A stretch of 38,150 nt of DNA from Phyllobacteriaceae bacterium. GTDB lineage: Bacteria; Pseudomonadota; Alphaproteobacteria; Rhizobiales; Rhizobiaceae. The DNA is taken from the NCBI GenBank assembly GCA_029279965.1, contig JAJUHJ010000016.1, positions 1 through 38,150 on the forward strand. The letters run 5' to 3'. Both the position numbers and the translations under genes were made by a program. The notes below the pieces were generated by a model, which ran no database searches, was not told where the DNA came from, and saw nothing but the letters and a program-made list of their open reading frames with translations. Positions 17,074 to 24,936 of the stretch are shown in pieces (position 1 is the stretch's first letter; every line of letters starts with the position of its first letter).

Positions 17074-18039
17074 ATGTCCTTTGTGAAAAGAAAAATCCTC
17101 ATCCTCAACAACCAGTCCGGCAATCGCACCACCGCACTGGTGGGAGCGTTTCGCCAGCGCGGTTGTGAGGTCGCGATGGAGCCGCTTTCCGCGCTGCAGT
17201 TCGACACGGAACGCCCGAGCGGGCTTTACTTCGCCAGCTTCGGAGATGCACTACCCGACGCAGTGATCGTGCGCTCGGTCGGCGCCGGAACGTTCGAAGC
17301 CGTAACACGCCGGCTTGGCGTGCTGCACGCTCTCCGCAAACTCAGCGTGCCCGTCTGGAATTCGGCGCAGGCGATCGAGCGCTGCGTCGACAAATCCATG
17401 ACCACGTTCCTGATCAAGCGGGCGGGCCTGCCGACACCGCCAACCTTTTCCGTCGAGGGATTGCCGGCTGCCCAGGCGATCGCCGCGCGCGAACTGCCGA
17501 AGCGTCCACTCGTGCTCAAGCCACTTTTCGGCTCTCAAGGGCGGGGTATCCGTCTCATCAAGACCCTTGGCGACCTGCCTCCACCCGAGGAAGTGGATGA
17601 CACCTATTACCTTCAGCATTACGTCGAGCGTGCCGGACCGCCCTTTTCCGACTTTCGTGTATTCGTGTGCGCCGGACGTGTCGTGGACATGATGGTTCGC
17701 CGCGGCGACAACTGGATCACCAATATCCAGAAAGGGGCCGTTCCAGGCCTGGTTCCCCAGGACCTTCGCGCACGGCTGAGCGAGTACGCCCTGTCGGCCA
17801 CGCAGGCGGTGGAAGCGGACTTTGCCGGTGTGGACATCATGCCGGCAGCGGACGGGACGCTTCAGGTGGTGGAAGTGAACAGCATGCCCGCCTGGTCAGG
17901 ACTGCAAAAGGTGGCTCAGGCGGACATCGCCGGCACGATCGCCGATGAAATGCTGCGCTTCCTGGATGAGCGGGAAAAATTCTCATCGCTTGCCTCGACA
18001 CCCCCTTCGGGTCGCATCGCCGTGCCTGCGGGCACGTGA
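17074..18039 (+). CDS. RimK-like ATP-grasp ligase of the H4MPT cluster
   Basis: A 321-residue member of the RimK/MptN branch of ATP-grasp ligases. Archaeal MptN adds an alpha-linked glutamate to tetrahydromethanopterin (giving sarcinapterin), so a tail-modifying or carboxylate-joining role in bacterial H4MPT analogue synthesis is a reasonable inference. Visible: LPDAVIVRSVGAGTFEAVTR, the KSMTTFLIKRAGLPTPPT stretch, ATP-binding RPLVLKPLFGSQGRGI, FRVFVCAGRVVDMMVRRG and the metal motif LQVVEVNSMPAWSGLQ. The ATG at 17074 has little ribosome site; AAGGA at 17070-17074 fits better with GTG at 17083, so the true start may be three codons later. Together with the gene at 14981 it makes two ATP-grasp enzymes flanking mch. 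Confidence 0.82.
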   Translation: MSFVKRKILILNNQSGNRTTALVGAFRQRGCEVAMEPLSALQFDTERPSGLYFASFGDALPDAVIVRSVGAGTFEAVTRRLGVLHALRKLSVPVWNSAQAIERCVDKSMTTFLIKRAGLPTPPTFSVEGLPAAQAIAARELPKRPLVLKPLFGSQGRGIRLIKTLGDLPPPEEVDDTYYLQHYVERAGPPFSDFRVFVCAGRVVDMMVRRGDNWITNIQKGAVPGLVPQDLRARLSEYALSATQAVEADFAGVDIMPAADGTLQVVEVNSMPAWSGLQKVAQADIAGTIADEMLRFLDEREKFSSLASTPPSGRIAVPAGT

Positions 18040-18042
18040 CCG

Positions 18043-18903
18043 ATGGTCACCTGCCACCAGATACGCGCCAGTTACGAGTGGGCCTGCCGGGCGGAAATCG
18101 ATGCCCTGAAGCCAGGAAACGTTCATCGCTTCGCCGATGGCCATCGCATGAGCGCCGATCAGTTCCTGGCAAGCGCCCGTGTCTCTGCCTCTGTGCTTGC
18201 CGAACGGCGCTTGTCAGCCGGGCAGCGCATCCTCGCCGCCGTTGAAGCCACACGAAACGCCGTGGGGACCAACACGAATCTCGGCATCATTCTCCTGTGC
18301 GCCCCGTTGGCGTGCGCCGCTGAAATGGAAGGCATCGAACTGAGGGCCGCCCTTGCCAGTGTGTTGGAGGCCATTGATCTTGAGGACAGCAAAGCCATTT
18401 TCGAAGCCATCGTTCTTGCCGCACCGGGAGGCCTCGGCGCCGCACCTTCCCACGACGTCCGGGACGCGCCGCGGGTTACGGTTGTGGAAGCGATGCGGCT
18501 GGCGGCGGAACGGGACCTGATCGCCCGCCAATATGCCACGGATTTTCAGGATGTTTTCGAGATTGGCACGAGCGCGTTTCGGCGCGCAGAGGCGCGCGGG
18601 GAAAAAGGCATGTGGCCGACCGTCTTTACCTATCTCGCCTTTCTCGCAAACTTTCCCGATAGCCATGTGGCGCGCAAGCACGGTCTTGACGTCGCCGAAC
18701 AGTTGAGACGGTGCGCGGCTGCCATTCTTGACGACACACAAAGGACTGATGACGAGACGGAGCGTGCCGATAAACTGATGGCATTCGACAGCCGGCTTAA
18801 GGAACGTTCGCTCAACCCCGGCACGTCTGCGGACCTGACGGTCGCCACTCTTTTCGTACAAAGTCTCAGGTCAAACTTGCATAATCCATACGTTGATGGT
18901 TGA
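18043..18903 (+). CDS. triphosphoribosyl-dephospho-CoA synthase (CitG)-like protein
   Basis: A 286-residue homologue of CitG/MdcB, which make the prosthetic-group precursor triphosphoribosyl-dephospho-CoA for citrate or malonate enzymes. All three hallmark motifs are there: EIDALKPGNVHRF near the start, VGTNTNLGIILLCAPL at about residue 76 and RSLNPGTSADLTVATLF near the end. No citrate lyase or malonate decarboxylase gene is in the window, and homologues of this protein (Orf5-like) are standard members of H4MPT clusters, so it most likely acts in making H4MPT or the methanofuran analogue, perhaps a phosphoribosyl/ribosyl transfer. That is inference. It follows the RimK-like stop by three bases; 146 bases separate it from fae. 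Confidence 0.85.
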   Translation: MVTCHQIRASYEWACRAEIDALKPGNVHRFADGHRMSADQFLASARVSASVLAERRLSAGQRILAAVEATRNAVGTNTNLGIILLCAPLACAAEMEGIELRAALASVLEAIDLEDSKAIFEAIVLAAPGGLGAAPSHDVRDAPRVTVVEAMRLAAERDLIARQYATDFQDVFEIGTSAFRRAEARGEKGMWPTVFTYLAFLANFPDSHVARKHGLDVAEQLRRCAAAILDDTQRTDDETERADKLMAFDSRLKERSLNPGTSADLTVATLFVQSLRSNLHNPYVDG

Positions 18904-19049
18904 ATTTGCCCTGCGGAATTGTGATCCGTGACTATCTAGCCAACCGGTCCGGTCAATCCGGATGCTGCCAACAAGGATAGTCGTCCACTGGGTGTCCGCC
19001 TGGTGAGGCATCCTTGGACATCAAAACCATGTCTCGGAGGAACACTGGT

Positions 19050-19562
19050 ATGGCAAAAATTTCGAAAGTAATGGTTGGCGAATCGCTGGTAGGAGACGGC
19101 AACGAGGTAGCGCATATCGATCTTCTCATCGGCCCGCGCGGCAGCCCGGTCGAAACGGCTTTCTGCAATGCGCTGACGAACAACAAGGACGGGTTCACCA
19201 CCCTCTTGGCGGTGATCGCGCCCAATATGCCCTGTAAACCGAATACGGTGCTGTTCAACAAGGTCACCATCAAGGGCGCCAAGCAGGCTGTCCAGATGTT
19301 CGGCCCGGCACAGTTCGCGGTGGCAAAGGCCGTGCAGGACAGTGTCGCGGAAGGGATCATCCCTGAAGAAGAGGCGGATGATCTGTTCATCTGCGTGGGT
19401 GTCTTCATCCACTGGGAGGCGGAAGACGACGCCAAGATCCAGGATTATAACTATCGCGCGACGAAGGAAGCGATCCAGAGGGCCGTAACGGGTACGCCGA
19501 CGGCGGCGGAAGTGACCTCGAAGCGGGATACTGTGACACATCCTTTTGGTGCTGCGGCTTAG
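19050..19562 (+). CDS. fae: formaldehyde-activating enzyme (Fae)
   Basis: Fae, 170 residues, catalyses condensation of formaldehyde with H4MPT to methylene-H4MPT, the entry step of the pathway and a detoxification reaction; it is usually one of the most abundant cytosolic proteins of methylotrophs. The sequence is nearly canonical: [20 protein letters not shown] with the active-site histidine, then [54 protein letters not shown] and [23 protein letters not shown] at 19035-19040 sets the ATG at 19050, nine bases on. The 146-base gap before it suggests a promoter of its own in addition to read-through from the mptG operon. Confidence 0.97.
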   Translation: MAKISKVMVGESLVGDGNEVAHIDLLIGPRGSPVETAFCNALTNNKDGFTTLLAVIAPNMPCKPNTVLFNKVTIKGAKQAVQMFGPAQFAVAKAVQDSVAEGIIPEEEADDLFICVGVFIHWEAEDDAKIQDYNYRATKEAIQRAVTGTPTAAEVTSKRDTVTHPFGAAA

Positions 19563-19697
19563 ACACGAAACAGCCCCGCACAGACAACACCATCTGCGCA
19601 GTCGGGTGGTCTGCTGCGCCGGCTGAAGAGGTTGGTAGGCCTCTAAATTCATCGGCTCGTATCTGTTTACGCGAGCATGATGTTTTCAGGAAAATAG

Positions 19698-19735
19698 CGC
19701 GTCCCTGTGCGTCGGGAGTGACGCACAGGGACGCG
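19698..19735. terminator. strong hairpin terminator between fae and the convergent HisA-like gene
   Basis: A perfect 16-bp stem (CGCGTCCCTGTGCGTC with GACGCACAGGGACGCG) around the 6-base loop GGGAGT. Read on the minus strand the stem is followed by CTATTTTCC, a U-rich tail, so it can end transcription from the HisA-like gene. On the plus strand the tail is AGCGTGTTTGC, weaker but usable for fae. The rest of 19563-19902 shows no gene. Confidence 0.7.
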
Positions 19736-19902
19736 AGCGTGTTTGCAGGGCGCAGGCGAGTAGATTGCCCGGCTGCGCAATTCAGCAGATGCCGCGATCA
19801 CGCCAAAGCCGGAAGTATTTTTCAGGTCGGAAAATCCCGGACTTAATGACAATCAAAGAGATAGCACAACGAAGCACAGCTAAGAGAACGGCTCTGCGCG
19901 GT

Positions 19903-20616
19903 TCAAGGTGCCGGCTTCATCGCTCCCAGCCGGGCAAGTTGGGCAGGCGTCAGCGCACCGTCATGCAGCGCGGTCGCGATAAGCGCACCGGCAATGCCGC
20001 TTTCGGCGAGCCGGCGCAGATCGTCCTCGTGGCGGATGCCGCCGGCTGCGATGATGGTCCGGTTGCCCGCCCTTGCCTTTATCTCCTGCAACCGTTCCAG
20101 ATCCGGGCCGGTCCCGGATCCAACCCTTGCGAGCGTCATGACGATGATTGTTTGCGGCCAAAGCGTTGCGTCCGACAAAATAGCCTCCGGACCGCGAAAA
20201 CCACCGGGGGAGAAGTCGAGCGAAAGGACGAGATCAGGGAACCCCATGAAGCGGCGCAGGAGCACTTCGTCGCGCTGGGATTCCGATCCCAGGACAGGCC
20301 GCAGGCGGGGGTGCTCAAGAGCTGCGACGAGGCTTGCCTCGTCGGCAAAGCCGGCATCCAGCCACAAATCCGGCGCGTCCTCCATCCGCGCCAGGCGATC
20401 CAGTGCTTGTGTGTTGGGTGTGCGTCGTTCGATGGCGTCGAGGTCTGCGATGTAGAAGGTCGGAAAGGGGTGAAGGGTGCGCAGTCCGCGCACCAGCGAA
20501 ACCGGCGATGCATCCGTGCTGAGAGGCGTGACGATCGGCCGGTAGCTTTCGCGCCGTCCACCTTCCGCCCTTACGATGAGCCCTCCTTTGAGGTCGAGCA
20601 CCGGTATGATACGCAC
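19903..20616 (-). CDS. HisA-like TIM-barrel protein of the H4MPT/methanofuran cluster
   Basis: A 237-residue protein of the HisA/HisF half-barrel family. HisA isomerises ProFAR in histidine biosynthesis. This copy sits among cofactor genes, far from other his genes. It keeps the first catalytic aspartate region (RIIPVLDLKGGLIVRAEGG) and a second one (DLVLSLDFSPGGFRG), plus the phosphate-binding end RTIIAAGGIRHEDDL and GIAGALIATALHDG. The usual HisA first-loop wording after DLKGG is changed (RRESYRPI). Homologues recur in methylotroph H4MPT clusters where their job is unknown. AGGAGG seven bases before the GTG at 20616 fixes the start; the frame is open to 20676 but that would overlap the divergent gene. 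Confidence 0.78.
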   Translation of the reverse strand: MRIIPVLDLKGGLIVRAEGGRRESYRPIVTPLSTDASPVSLVRGLRTLHPFPTFYIADLDAIERRTPNTQALDRLARMEDAPDLWLDAGFADEASLVAALEHPRLRPVLGSESQRDEVLLRRFMGFPDLVLSLDFSPGGFRGPEAILSDATLWPQTIIVMTLARVGSGTGPDLERLQEIKARAGNRTIIAAGGIRHEDDLRRLAESGIAGALIATALHDGALTPAQLARLGAMKPAP

Positions 20617-20669
20617 AGCCCCTCCTAACGACGGTCCGAATCCGTGACTTTGCAGAGAAAGCGTGACAC

Positions 20670-21698
20670 GTGGCACAGCAAAAGGAAATCATTGCCGGAT
20701 TTGATATTGGCGGCGCGCATCTGAAAGTCGCACGTGTGGAGGACGGCAAAGTCACGGCAGCCGCAACGGTCGCCGCGCCCCTACGGCTTGGGATCGACAC
20801 GCTTGAGGCCGCCTTTCAGCAGACAGCGCCGATCCACGCCGGTGCAGAGTTGCGCGCCTTCACCATGACGGGTGAATTGTCCGAAGCCTTTCCCTCGCGT
20901 GCCGCGGGCGTCGCCGCCCTGTTGGACGAAATTGCTGCTCGGTTCCCGGCTGACAGCCTGGTTTATGCAACGCGCGCCGGCCTCGTCCCTGTCGAACAGG
21001 CACGCGGAATACCGGACGAGATTGCCTCCGCCAATTGGCATGCGACAGCGAGCCTTGTGGCGAAGATTGCCGGTGACGCGCTTTTCGTCGACATGGGCTC
21101 CACAACGACTGACATTCTTGCCGTTGCCGGCGGCAAGGTGGTCAATGACGGCGACAGTGACGCGACGCGCCTAGCCAGCGGAGAGCTGGTCTACACCGGC
21201 TTCGTCCGCTCCTTTCCCTTCGCGCTGTGTTCCCAGGCGCCTGTCAAAGGCCGCTTCACACCGTTGATGAACGAGTATTTCGCCACCATGGCCGACGTTT
21301 ACCGCGTGTTGGGCGTGCTACGGGAATCAGACGATCAGCACCGTACCGCCGACAACAAGGAAAAGACGCTTTCCGCCTCCATCACGCGTCTTGCGCGTTT
21401 GGTTGGACGCGATGCCGGCGACCTTGAGCCGCAAGGATGGCGCCACATCGCCAGCTGGTTTTCCGAGCACCAACTCCGCCTGATCCATGATGCGGCCTTT
21501 CTGGTCAGTGGAAAGGTGCCCGATCATGCACCGGTCGTCGGTGCGGGCATCGGGCGCTGGCAGATCGAGCGCCTGGCTGGCCGGCTGGCGCGCCCGTTCA
21601 CCGATCTTGCCGAAATCATGCCGGCCAAAGAGGATGCACGCATCGCCGCGAGCGATGCCGCGCCCGCTGCCGCAGTGGCCCTGCTTGCCGGTGGTTAA
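20670..21698 (+). CDS. H4MPT-linked C1 transfer pathway protein (hydantoinase/oxoprolinase-like, MfnF-like)
   Basis: A 342-residue protein of the ASKHA-type hydantoinase/oxoprolinase group known as the probable H4MPT-linked C1 transfer pathway protein (Orf20-like). Seen: EIIAGFDIGGAHLKVARVE with the phosphate loop, FTMTGELSEAFPSRAAGV, GDALFVDMGSTTTDILAV, then LASGELVYTGFVRSFPF. An archaeal relative, MfnF, couples the aminomethylfuran diphosphate unit to tyramine in methanofuran synthesis, so a similar coupling step for the bacterial methylofuran is the best inference, supported by MfnB- and MfnE-like genes downstream on the other strand. The start is a GTG at 20670 with only a weak GAGAAAG site. 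It diverges from the HisA-like gene with just 53 bases between starts. Confidence 0.82.
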   Translation: MAQQKEIIAGFDIGGAHLKVARVEDGKVTAAATVAAPLRLGIDTLEAAFQQTAPIHAGAELRAFTMTGELSEAFPSRAAGVAALLDEIAARFPADSLVYATRAGLVPVEQARGIPDEIASANWHATASLVAKIAGDALFVDMGSTTTDILAVAGGKVVNDGDSDATRLASGELVYTGFVRSFPFALCSQAPVKGRFTPLMNEYFATMADVYRVLGVLRESDDQHRTADNKEKTLSASITRLARLVGRDAGDLEPQGWRHIASWFSEHQLRLIHDAAFLVSGKVPDHAPVVGAGIGRWQIERLAGRLARPFTDLAEIMPAKEDARIAASDAAPAAAVALLAGG

Positions 21699-21792
21699 AA
21701 CTCCCGGGGAGAAATCAATTCAAGGCCTGTCGTCTGACAATCGGCGACATTTCGGGTCGCCAGCCGGCCGCCATTGATTCTGGCCATGAAAA

Positions 21793-22356
21793 TCACGCCT
21801 GAGCAAAGTGCGCGTCTACCCGCGCCATCAGCCAGTCCCAGGCTTCACGCTCGGCCGGACCCGAAGTCTTTTCCACGGCGATCTCAAGATAACCGATCTC
21901 GGCTTCGATCTTTTCTCGCGGAAGCATGTTGAGTCTGCTGACGAGGATCGCAAGCTCCAGCACGGCTGCCTTGGCCCGGTTGAGGCCGGTAAAGGGAGCG
22001 TGCGTTTCCTCCGCGGCGACACGGCAGAGAAAACGCGGCCGTAAATCGTCTTCCCGCACCTCGACGACTTCGAGCACCGAATGGGCAAGCGCGGCTTTCA
22101 ACCGCGGAACCGGGCAGTTTTGGACCGGAACCAGCGGCCAGTCTTTCCGGCCGGTCAAACAACCGGCAAAAACACGCACATCGTCCGTATAGCTGGCGAC
22201 CGCGACCGGACGCTTTGAAATGTTGTCGAGTGTGGTCGAGGGGCGGAAAGGGGCAACCACCCAGCCATCACCTTCGGCGATGATGCCGAGCGGCGCAATG
22301 TGTACCTTACCAGCCTCGTTGACTGTCGTGATGATCGACTCGCGGATATAGGGCAT
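21793..22356 (-). CDS. DUF447 family protein
   Basis: A 187-residue protein of the DUF447 family, a split-barrel flavin-binding-like fold found in methanogens and in H4MPT-containing bacteria (Orf21-like). Function is not established. Recognisable wording is PYIRESIITTVNEAGKVHIAPLG, VVAPFRPSTTLDNI, and YTDDVRVFAGCLTGRKDWP, followed by a helical C-terminal half (FTGLNRAKAAVLELAILVSR, EKIEAEIGYLEIAV). The start is the ATG at 22356, overlapping the upstream stop as TAATG; the longer frame to 22488 would overlap that gene fully out of frame. It is the last gene of the five-gene minus operon and convergent to the MfnF-like gene. Confidence 0.85.
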   Translation of the reverse strand: MPYIRESIITTVNEAGKVHIAPLGIIAEGDGWVVAPFRPSTTLDNISKRPVAVASYTDDVRVFAGCLTGRKDWPLVPVQNCPVPRLKAALAHSVLEVVEVREDDLRPRFLCRVAAEETHAPFTGLNRAKAAVLELAILVSRLNMLPREKIEAEIGYLEIAVEKTSGPAEREAWDWLMARVDAHFAQA

Positions 22357-23753
22357 TACGTGTCCCTTTCTCTTGCGCGAAGCGTATGACCCGCCTTTGC
22401 AAGTCTGGTACGGTCGGCTTCCGGCGCCGGCGCGGCGACCCCCCAGGCGAGCGGCTCGTCCTGGGTATAACGTTTCCCCAGACGCCATGCGATCTCCGCC
22501 TTCATCAGTTCGGCGCCGAGATAAAAGGCGTGCGCACCGTCCGCTTCAACACCAAGCTGCGGGAAAAGCTCGAACGCATCCTGCGCCGTGAAATGTCCCT
22601 TGCTGGAGAAGATGTGAATTCCGTCCGGCGCCGTCATGATGCGGAAATTTGCATCGCGAACCGCTTTTGCAAGCGCCTCAATGTCCTCCAGCGCCGCCGG
22701 GAACGGTTTGCGGTCGTGAATTTGCAACAGGCCGGGATGGTAACCGCGTGGGAGTGCGTCATCGTTGCCGGCGGCGAACATGATGCGTCGGGCAAGGTCA
22801 TGTTCTTCCACCGTCTTCGCCGTATGCGGACTGACGTGCACCACCAGCACATTGCCGATCGAAAGCTCTGAGCAGAGCCCCAGCAACACCGCTGTCACCC
22901 CGGAGCTGTCAGCATCCGTCAGCTCCGTCAGATTCCCGGTCCCCATCAGAAGCTCGGCGTCCGGCCAGCGCTGGCGTGTCTCGATGAACCGTTGAAGTGA
23001 CCGGGCGAAGCCGAAATGGATCGGGTCCAGCACTGGATCGGCGATGAAGCCTATTCCTTCCTTCTCGGCCATTTCGATGGCGCGATCGAGCGAGGAAAGG
23101 TCATCTGGACGGGACGGGATGAGCACCGGGGTTGCGGGATGGTCGCGCGCCAGCGAAAGCGTGTCCTCCGTGAGGCTGAGCAGGTAGTCCGCCCCGGCCT
23201 TCGCACCGGTCTTGAGTTCATCGACATTTGCCGAATCGACGCTTACCCGAAGTCCCCGCCTCTTCAATTCCCTCACCGCATCTGCCAGGTGAGGAAAAGG
23301 CGTATCCGGCAGACAGCCAAGGTCGATCACGTCAGCGCCGGCCGCTGCGAGAACACCCGCCCTTTCAGCGATTTCATTCACCTTCAGCGCGGATGCATCG
23401 ACGATTTCCGCAAAAATGCGCATCTTGTGTCGTGAAAGGTCCGGGGGTTCGCCGGCGCGCCCGAGAAACGGCGGCAGGTCGGCAATCTCATCGGGCCCTC
23501 GCACAAAAGGCACACCGAAATGTTCGGCGAGGCGCTCCGGCTCGCCACGAAAACGTCCCGGCAGGACGACACGCGTGGCGCCATCCGGCAGGCTCACCCG
23601 GCGCTTGATAATCTCCTCCGTCATCAGGGCGGCAACCTTGACGCCGGTATCGATAATCTGCCAGGCAAAGTCGGTCTTGCCCAGTCCGCCAAGCAGCCGC
23701 TCGAGGCGCGGCCGGGCAAGACGGCCCGTCAGGAAGATCAGCTTCTCAGCCAT
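22356..23753 (-). CDS. dihydropteroate-synthase-like protein (DUF6513) of H4MPT biosynthesis
   Basis: A 465-residue protein with a TIM barrel related to dihydropteroate synthase, of the group found only with H4MPT genes (Orf22-like). In canonical folate synthesis DHPS joins the pterin pyrophosphate to p-aminobenzoate; here the expected acceptor is the ribofuranosylaminobenzene made by MptG, giving the dihydromethanopterin precursor. That function is inference. Seen: an N-terminal domain of about 130 residues (LIFLTGRLARPRLERLL, DTGVKVAALMTEEII), then barrel motifs GVLAAAGADVIDLGCLP, GLRVSVDSANVDELKTGAKAG, GIGFIADPVLDPIHFG and ELLMGTGNLTELTDADS. The C-terminal 130 residues are specific to this group. 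It overlaps the flavoprotein gene by 8 bases. Confidence 0.84.
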   Translation of the reverse strand: MAEKLIFLTGRLARPRLERLLGGLGKTDFAWQIIDTGVKVAALMTEEIIKRRVSLPDGATRVVLPGRFRGEPERLAEHFGVPFVRGPDEIADLPPFLGRAGEPPDLSRHKMRIFAEIVDASALKVNEIAERAGVLAAAGADVIDLGCLPDTPFPHLADAVRELKRRGLRVSVDSANVDELKTGAKAGADYLLSLTEDTLSLARDHPATPVLIPSRPDDLSSLDRAIEMAEKEGIGFIADPVLDPIHFGFARSLQRFIETRQRWPDAELLMGTGNLTELTDADSSGVTAVLLGLCSELSIGNVLVVHVSPHTAKTVEEHDLARRIMFAAGNDDALPRGYHPGLLQIHDRKPFPAALEDIEALAKAVRDANFRIMTAPDGIHIFSSKGHFTAQDAFELFPQLGVEADGAHAFYLGAELMKAEIAWRLGKRYTQDEPLAWGVAAPAPEADRTRLAKAGHTLRARERDT

Positions 23754-24297
23754 ATCGCTCGCGTTCGTCCTGACGGCGCGCGATGGCGGTCTTCAACGCA
23801 TCGAGGGATTCGACCACGGTCGTGTGTTCAAAAGCTTTAAGTCGTTCCGTGTTTTCAAGATCGATCCGGCGGGGGAAAACCTTGACCATGCCGTGCGGTG
23901 CCCGGGTCAGCAGCTCCGGTGCTGTATCGCACGCAAAAACGATGGACGGAATGCGGCACTTGCCAGCCTGGGCGAATACGTTGGTGGCCAGCGTGTCGGA
24001 AATTCCCCAAACGCATTTGGCCACGGTGTTGGAACTGGCGGGTGCCACCACGACAGAGTGGTAGACACCATGGTAGAACTCCCCAACCGGAATCGCGCTT
24101 GCTGTCTTGTCGTGCAGCACGCGCGTGGTGTCCGGAAAATCGAGCTTCAACCCGTACATCCGCAACACCTCGTTGGCCGCCTTCGAGACAAAGACGTCGC
24201 AATGTTCGAGCTCCCGGATCATTTGAAAGCTCTCGGTGAAGAAGTGGCCCGACCCCGTCAACACCCAGGCCCAACGGGGTGTGTGCAGCTTGGCCAT
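23746..24297 (-). CDS. flavoprotein, DmrB/Afp-like (putative dihydromethanopterin reductase)
   Basis: A 183-residue flavoprotein of the HFCD fold, similar to archaeal flavoprotein Afp and to DmrB, the FMN-dependent dihydromethanopterin reductase of Methanosarcina. It would reduce dihydromethanopterin to H4MPT, the last reduction in cofactor synthesis. Seen: WAWVLTGSGHFFTESFQMI, DVFVSKAANEVLRMYG, and the flavin-contact region HSVVVAPASSNTVAKCVWG with ISDTLATNVFAQAG. The folate-reductase-like DmrA of M. extorquens is not seen in the window, so this protein may be the reductase here; that is inference. It is 3 bases after the kinase gene and overlaps the DHPS-like gene by 8 bases, in one operon. 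Confidence 0.8.
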   Translation of the reverse strand: MAKLHTPRWAWVLTGSGHFFTESFQMIRELEHCDVFVSKAANEVLRMYGLKLDFPDTTRVLHDKTASAIPVGEFYHGVYHSVVVAPASSNTVAKCVWGISDTLATNVFAQAGKCRIPSIVFACDTAPELLTRAPHGMVKVFPRRIDLENTERLKAFEHTTVVESLDALKTAIARRQDERERYG

Positions 24298-24300
24298 GGG

Positions 24301-24936
24301 TTATCCTGAATTCCTTGCGAGCACGGGCGCGCCGATTCTGATGCCCGGCAGTTCTCCGTTGGCAAGCATGCTCCGGGCGCTCGGCGCATCTTCGGGACCG
24401 GCGAGATAAAAATCAATGCCCTCGGCGTGCATGGAACTGAAACACGCGTCGATGACATTGCGCCCGGCAAGGGTGGAAAGATCGTCATCCGCTGAAAAAT
24501 CGCGCGTCTGCTTGATAAGAAGCAGCGCATCGGCGTCCAGTTTCCTGGCGAGCCAGGCCGCCAGAGAATCGGAAGTGAGATCCCAGGAGACAGGAATATC
24601 CAACGCATCGATGCTCATGGAGGCGGGAAGCCAGACGGGAAGGCGGTTTTCTGTCAGGACATCGGCAATTTCCTGGAAGGTGCGAGCGGGCACGAATTTC
24701 TCCGACAGATCGGCCAGGGCAAGGCCGAACTGGTCCGTGGCAAGGAGCGCCATCTTGTGAGCGGCAGCATCGGAAAAGCCGATCCGGACTTGCGCCTCGC
24801 GCACCGTGTCGGCGAACGGGCCGCCGCCGGGCACCACCACAATCGGCAGGCGCGTCGACGCAAGCGCCTCCACCCAGCGATCTAGACAATGATCGAAGGC
24901 GGTACTGCCGCCAAGCTTCACAACGGCCTGCCTCAT
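24301..24936 (-). CDS. amino-acid-kinase family protein, MfnE-like
   Basis: A 211-residue member of the amino acid kinase/uridylate kinase superfamily. The start VVKLGGSTAFDHCLDRW and the following PIVVVPGGGPFADTVREA are the phosphate-binding loops, and DLTSDSLAAWLARKLDADAL with LLIKQTRDF the nucleotide site. In archaea MfnE phosphorylates aminomethylfuran phosphate to the diphosphate used by MfnF for methanofuran assembly. The location directly after an MfnB-containing gene makes an MfnE role likely; this corresponds to Orf19-type genes of methylotroph H4MPT clusters. The ATG overlaps the stop of the preceding fusion gene by four bases. Confidence 0.82.
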   Translation of the reverse strand: MRQAVVKLGGSTAFDHCLDRWVEALASTRLPIVVVPGGGPFADTVREAQVRIGFSDAAAHKMALLATDQFGLALADLSEKFVPARTFQEIADVLTENRLPVWLPASMSIDALDIPVSWDLTSDSLAAWLARKLDADALLLIKQTRDFSADDDLSTLAGRNVIDACFSSMHAEGIDFYLAGPEDAPSARSMLANGELPGIRIGAPVLARNSG

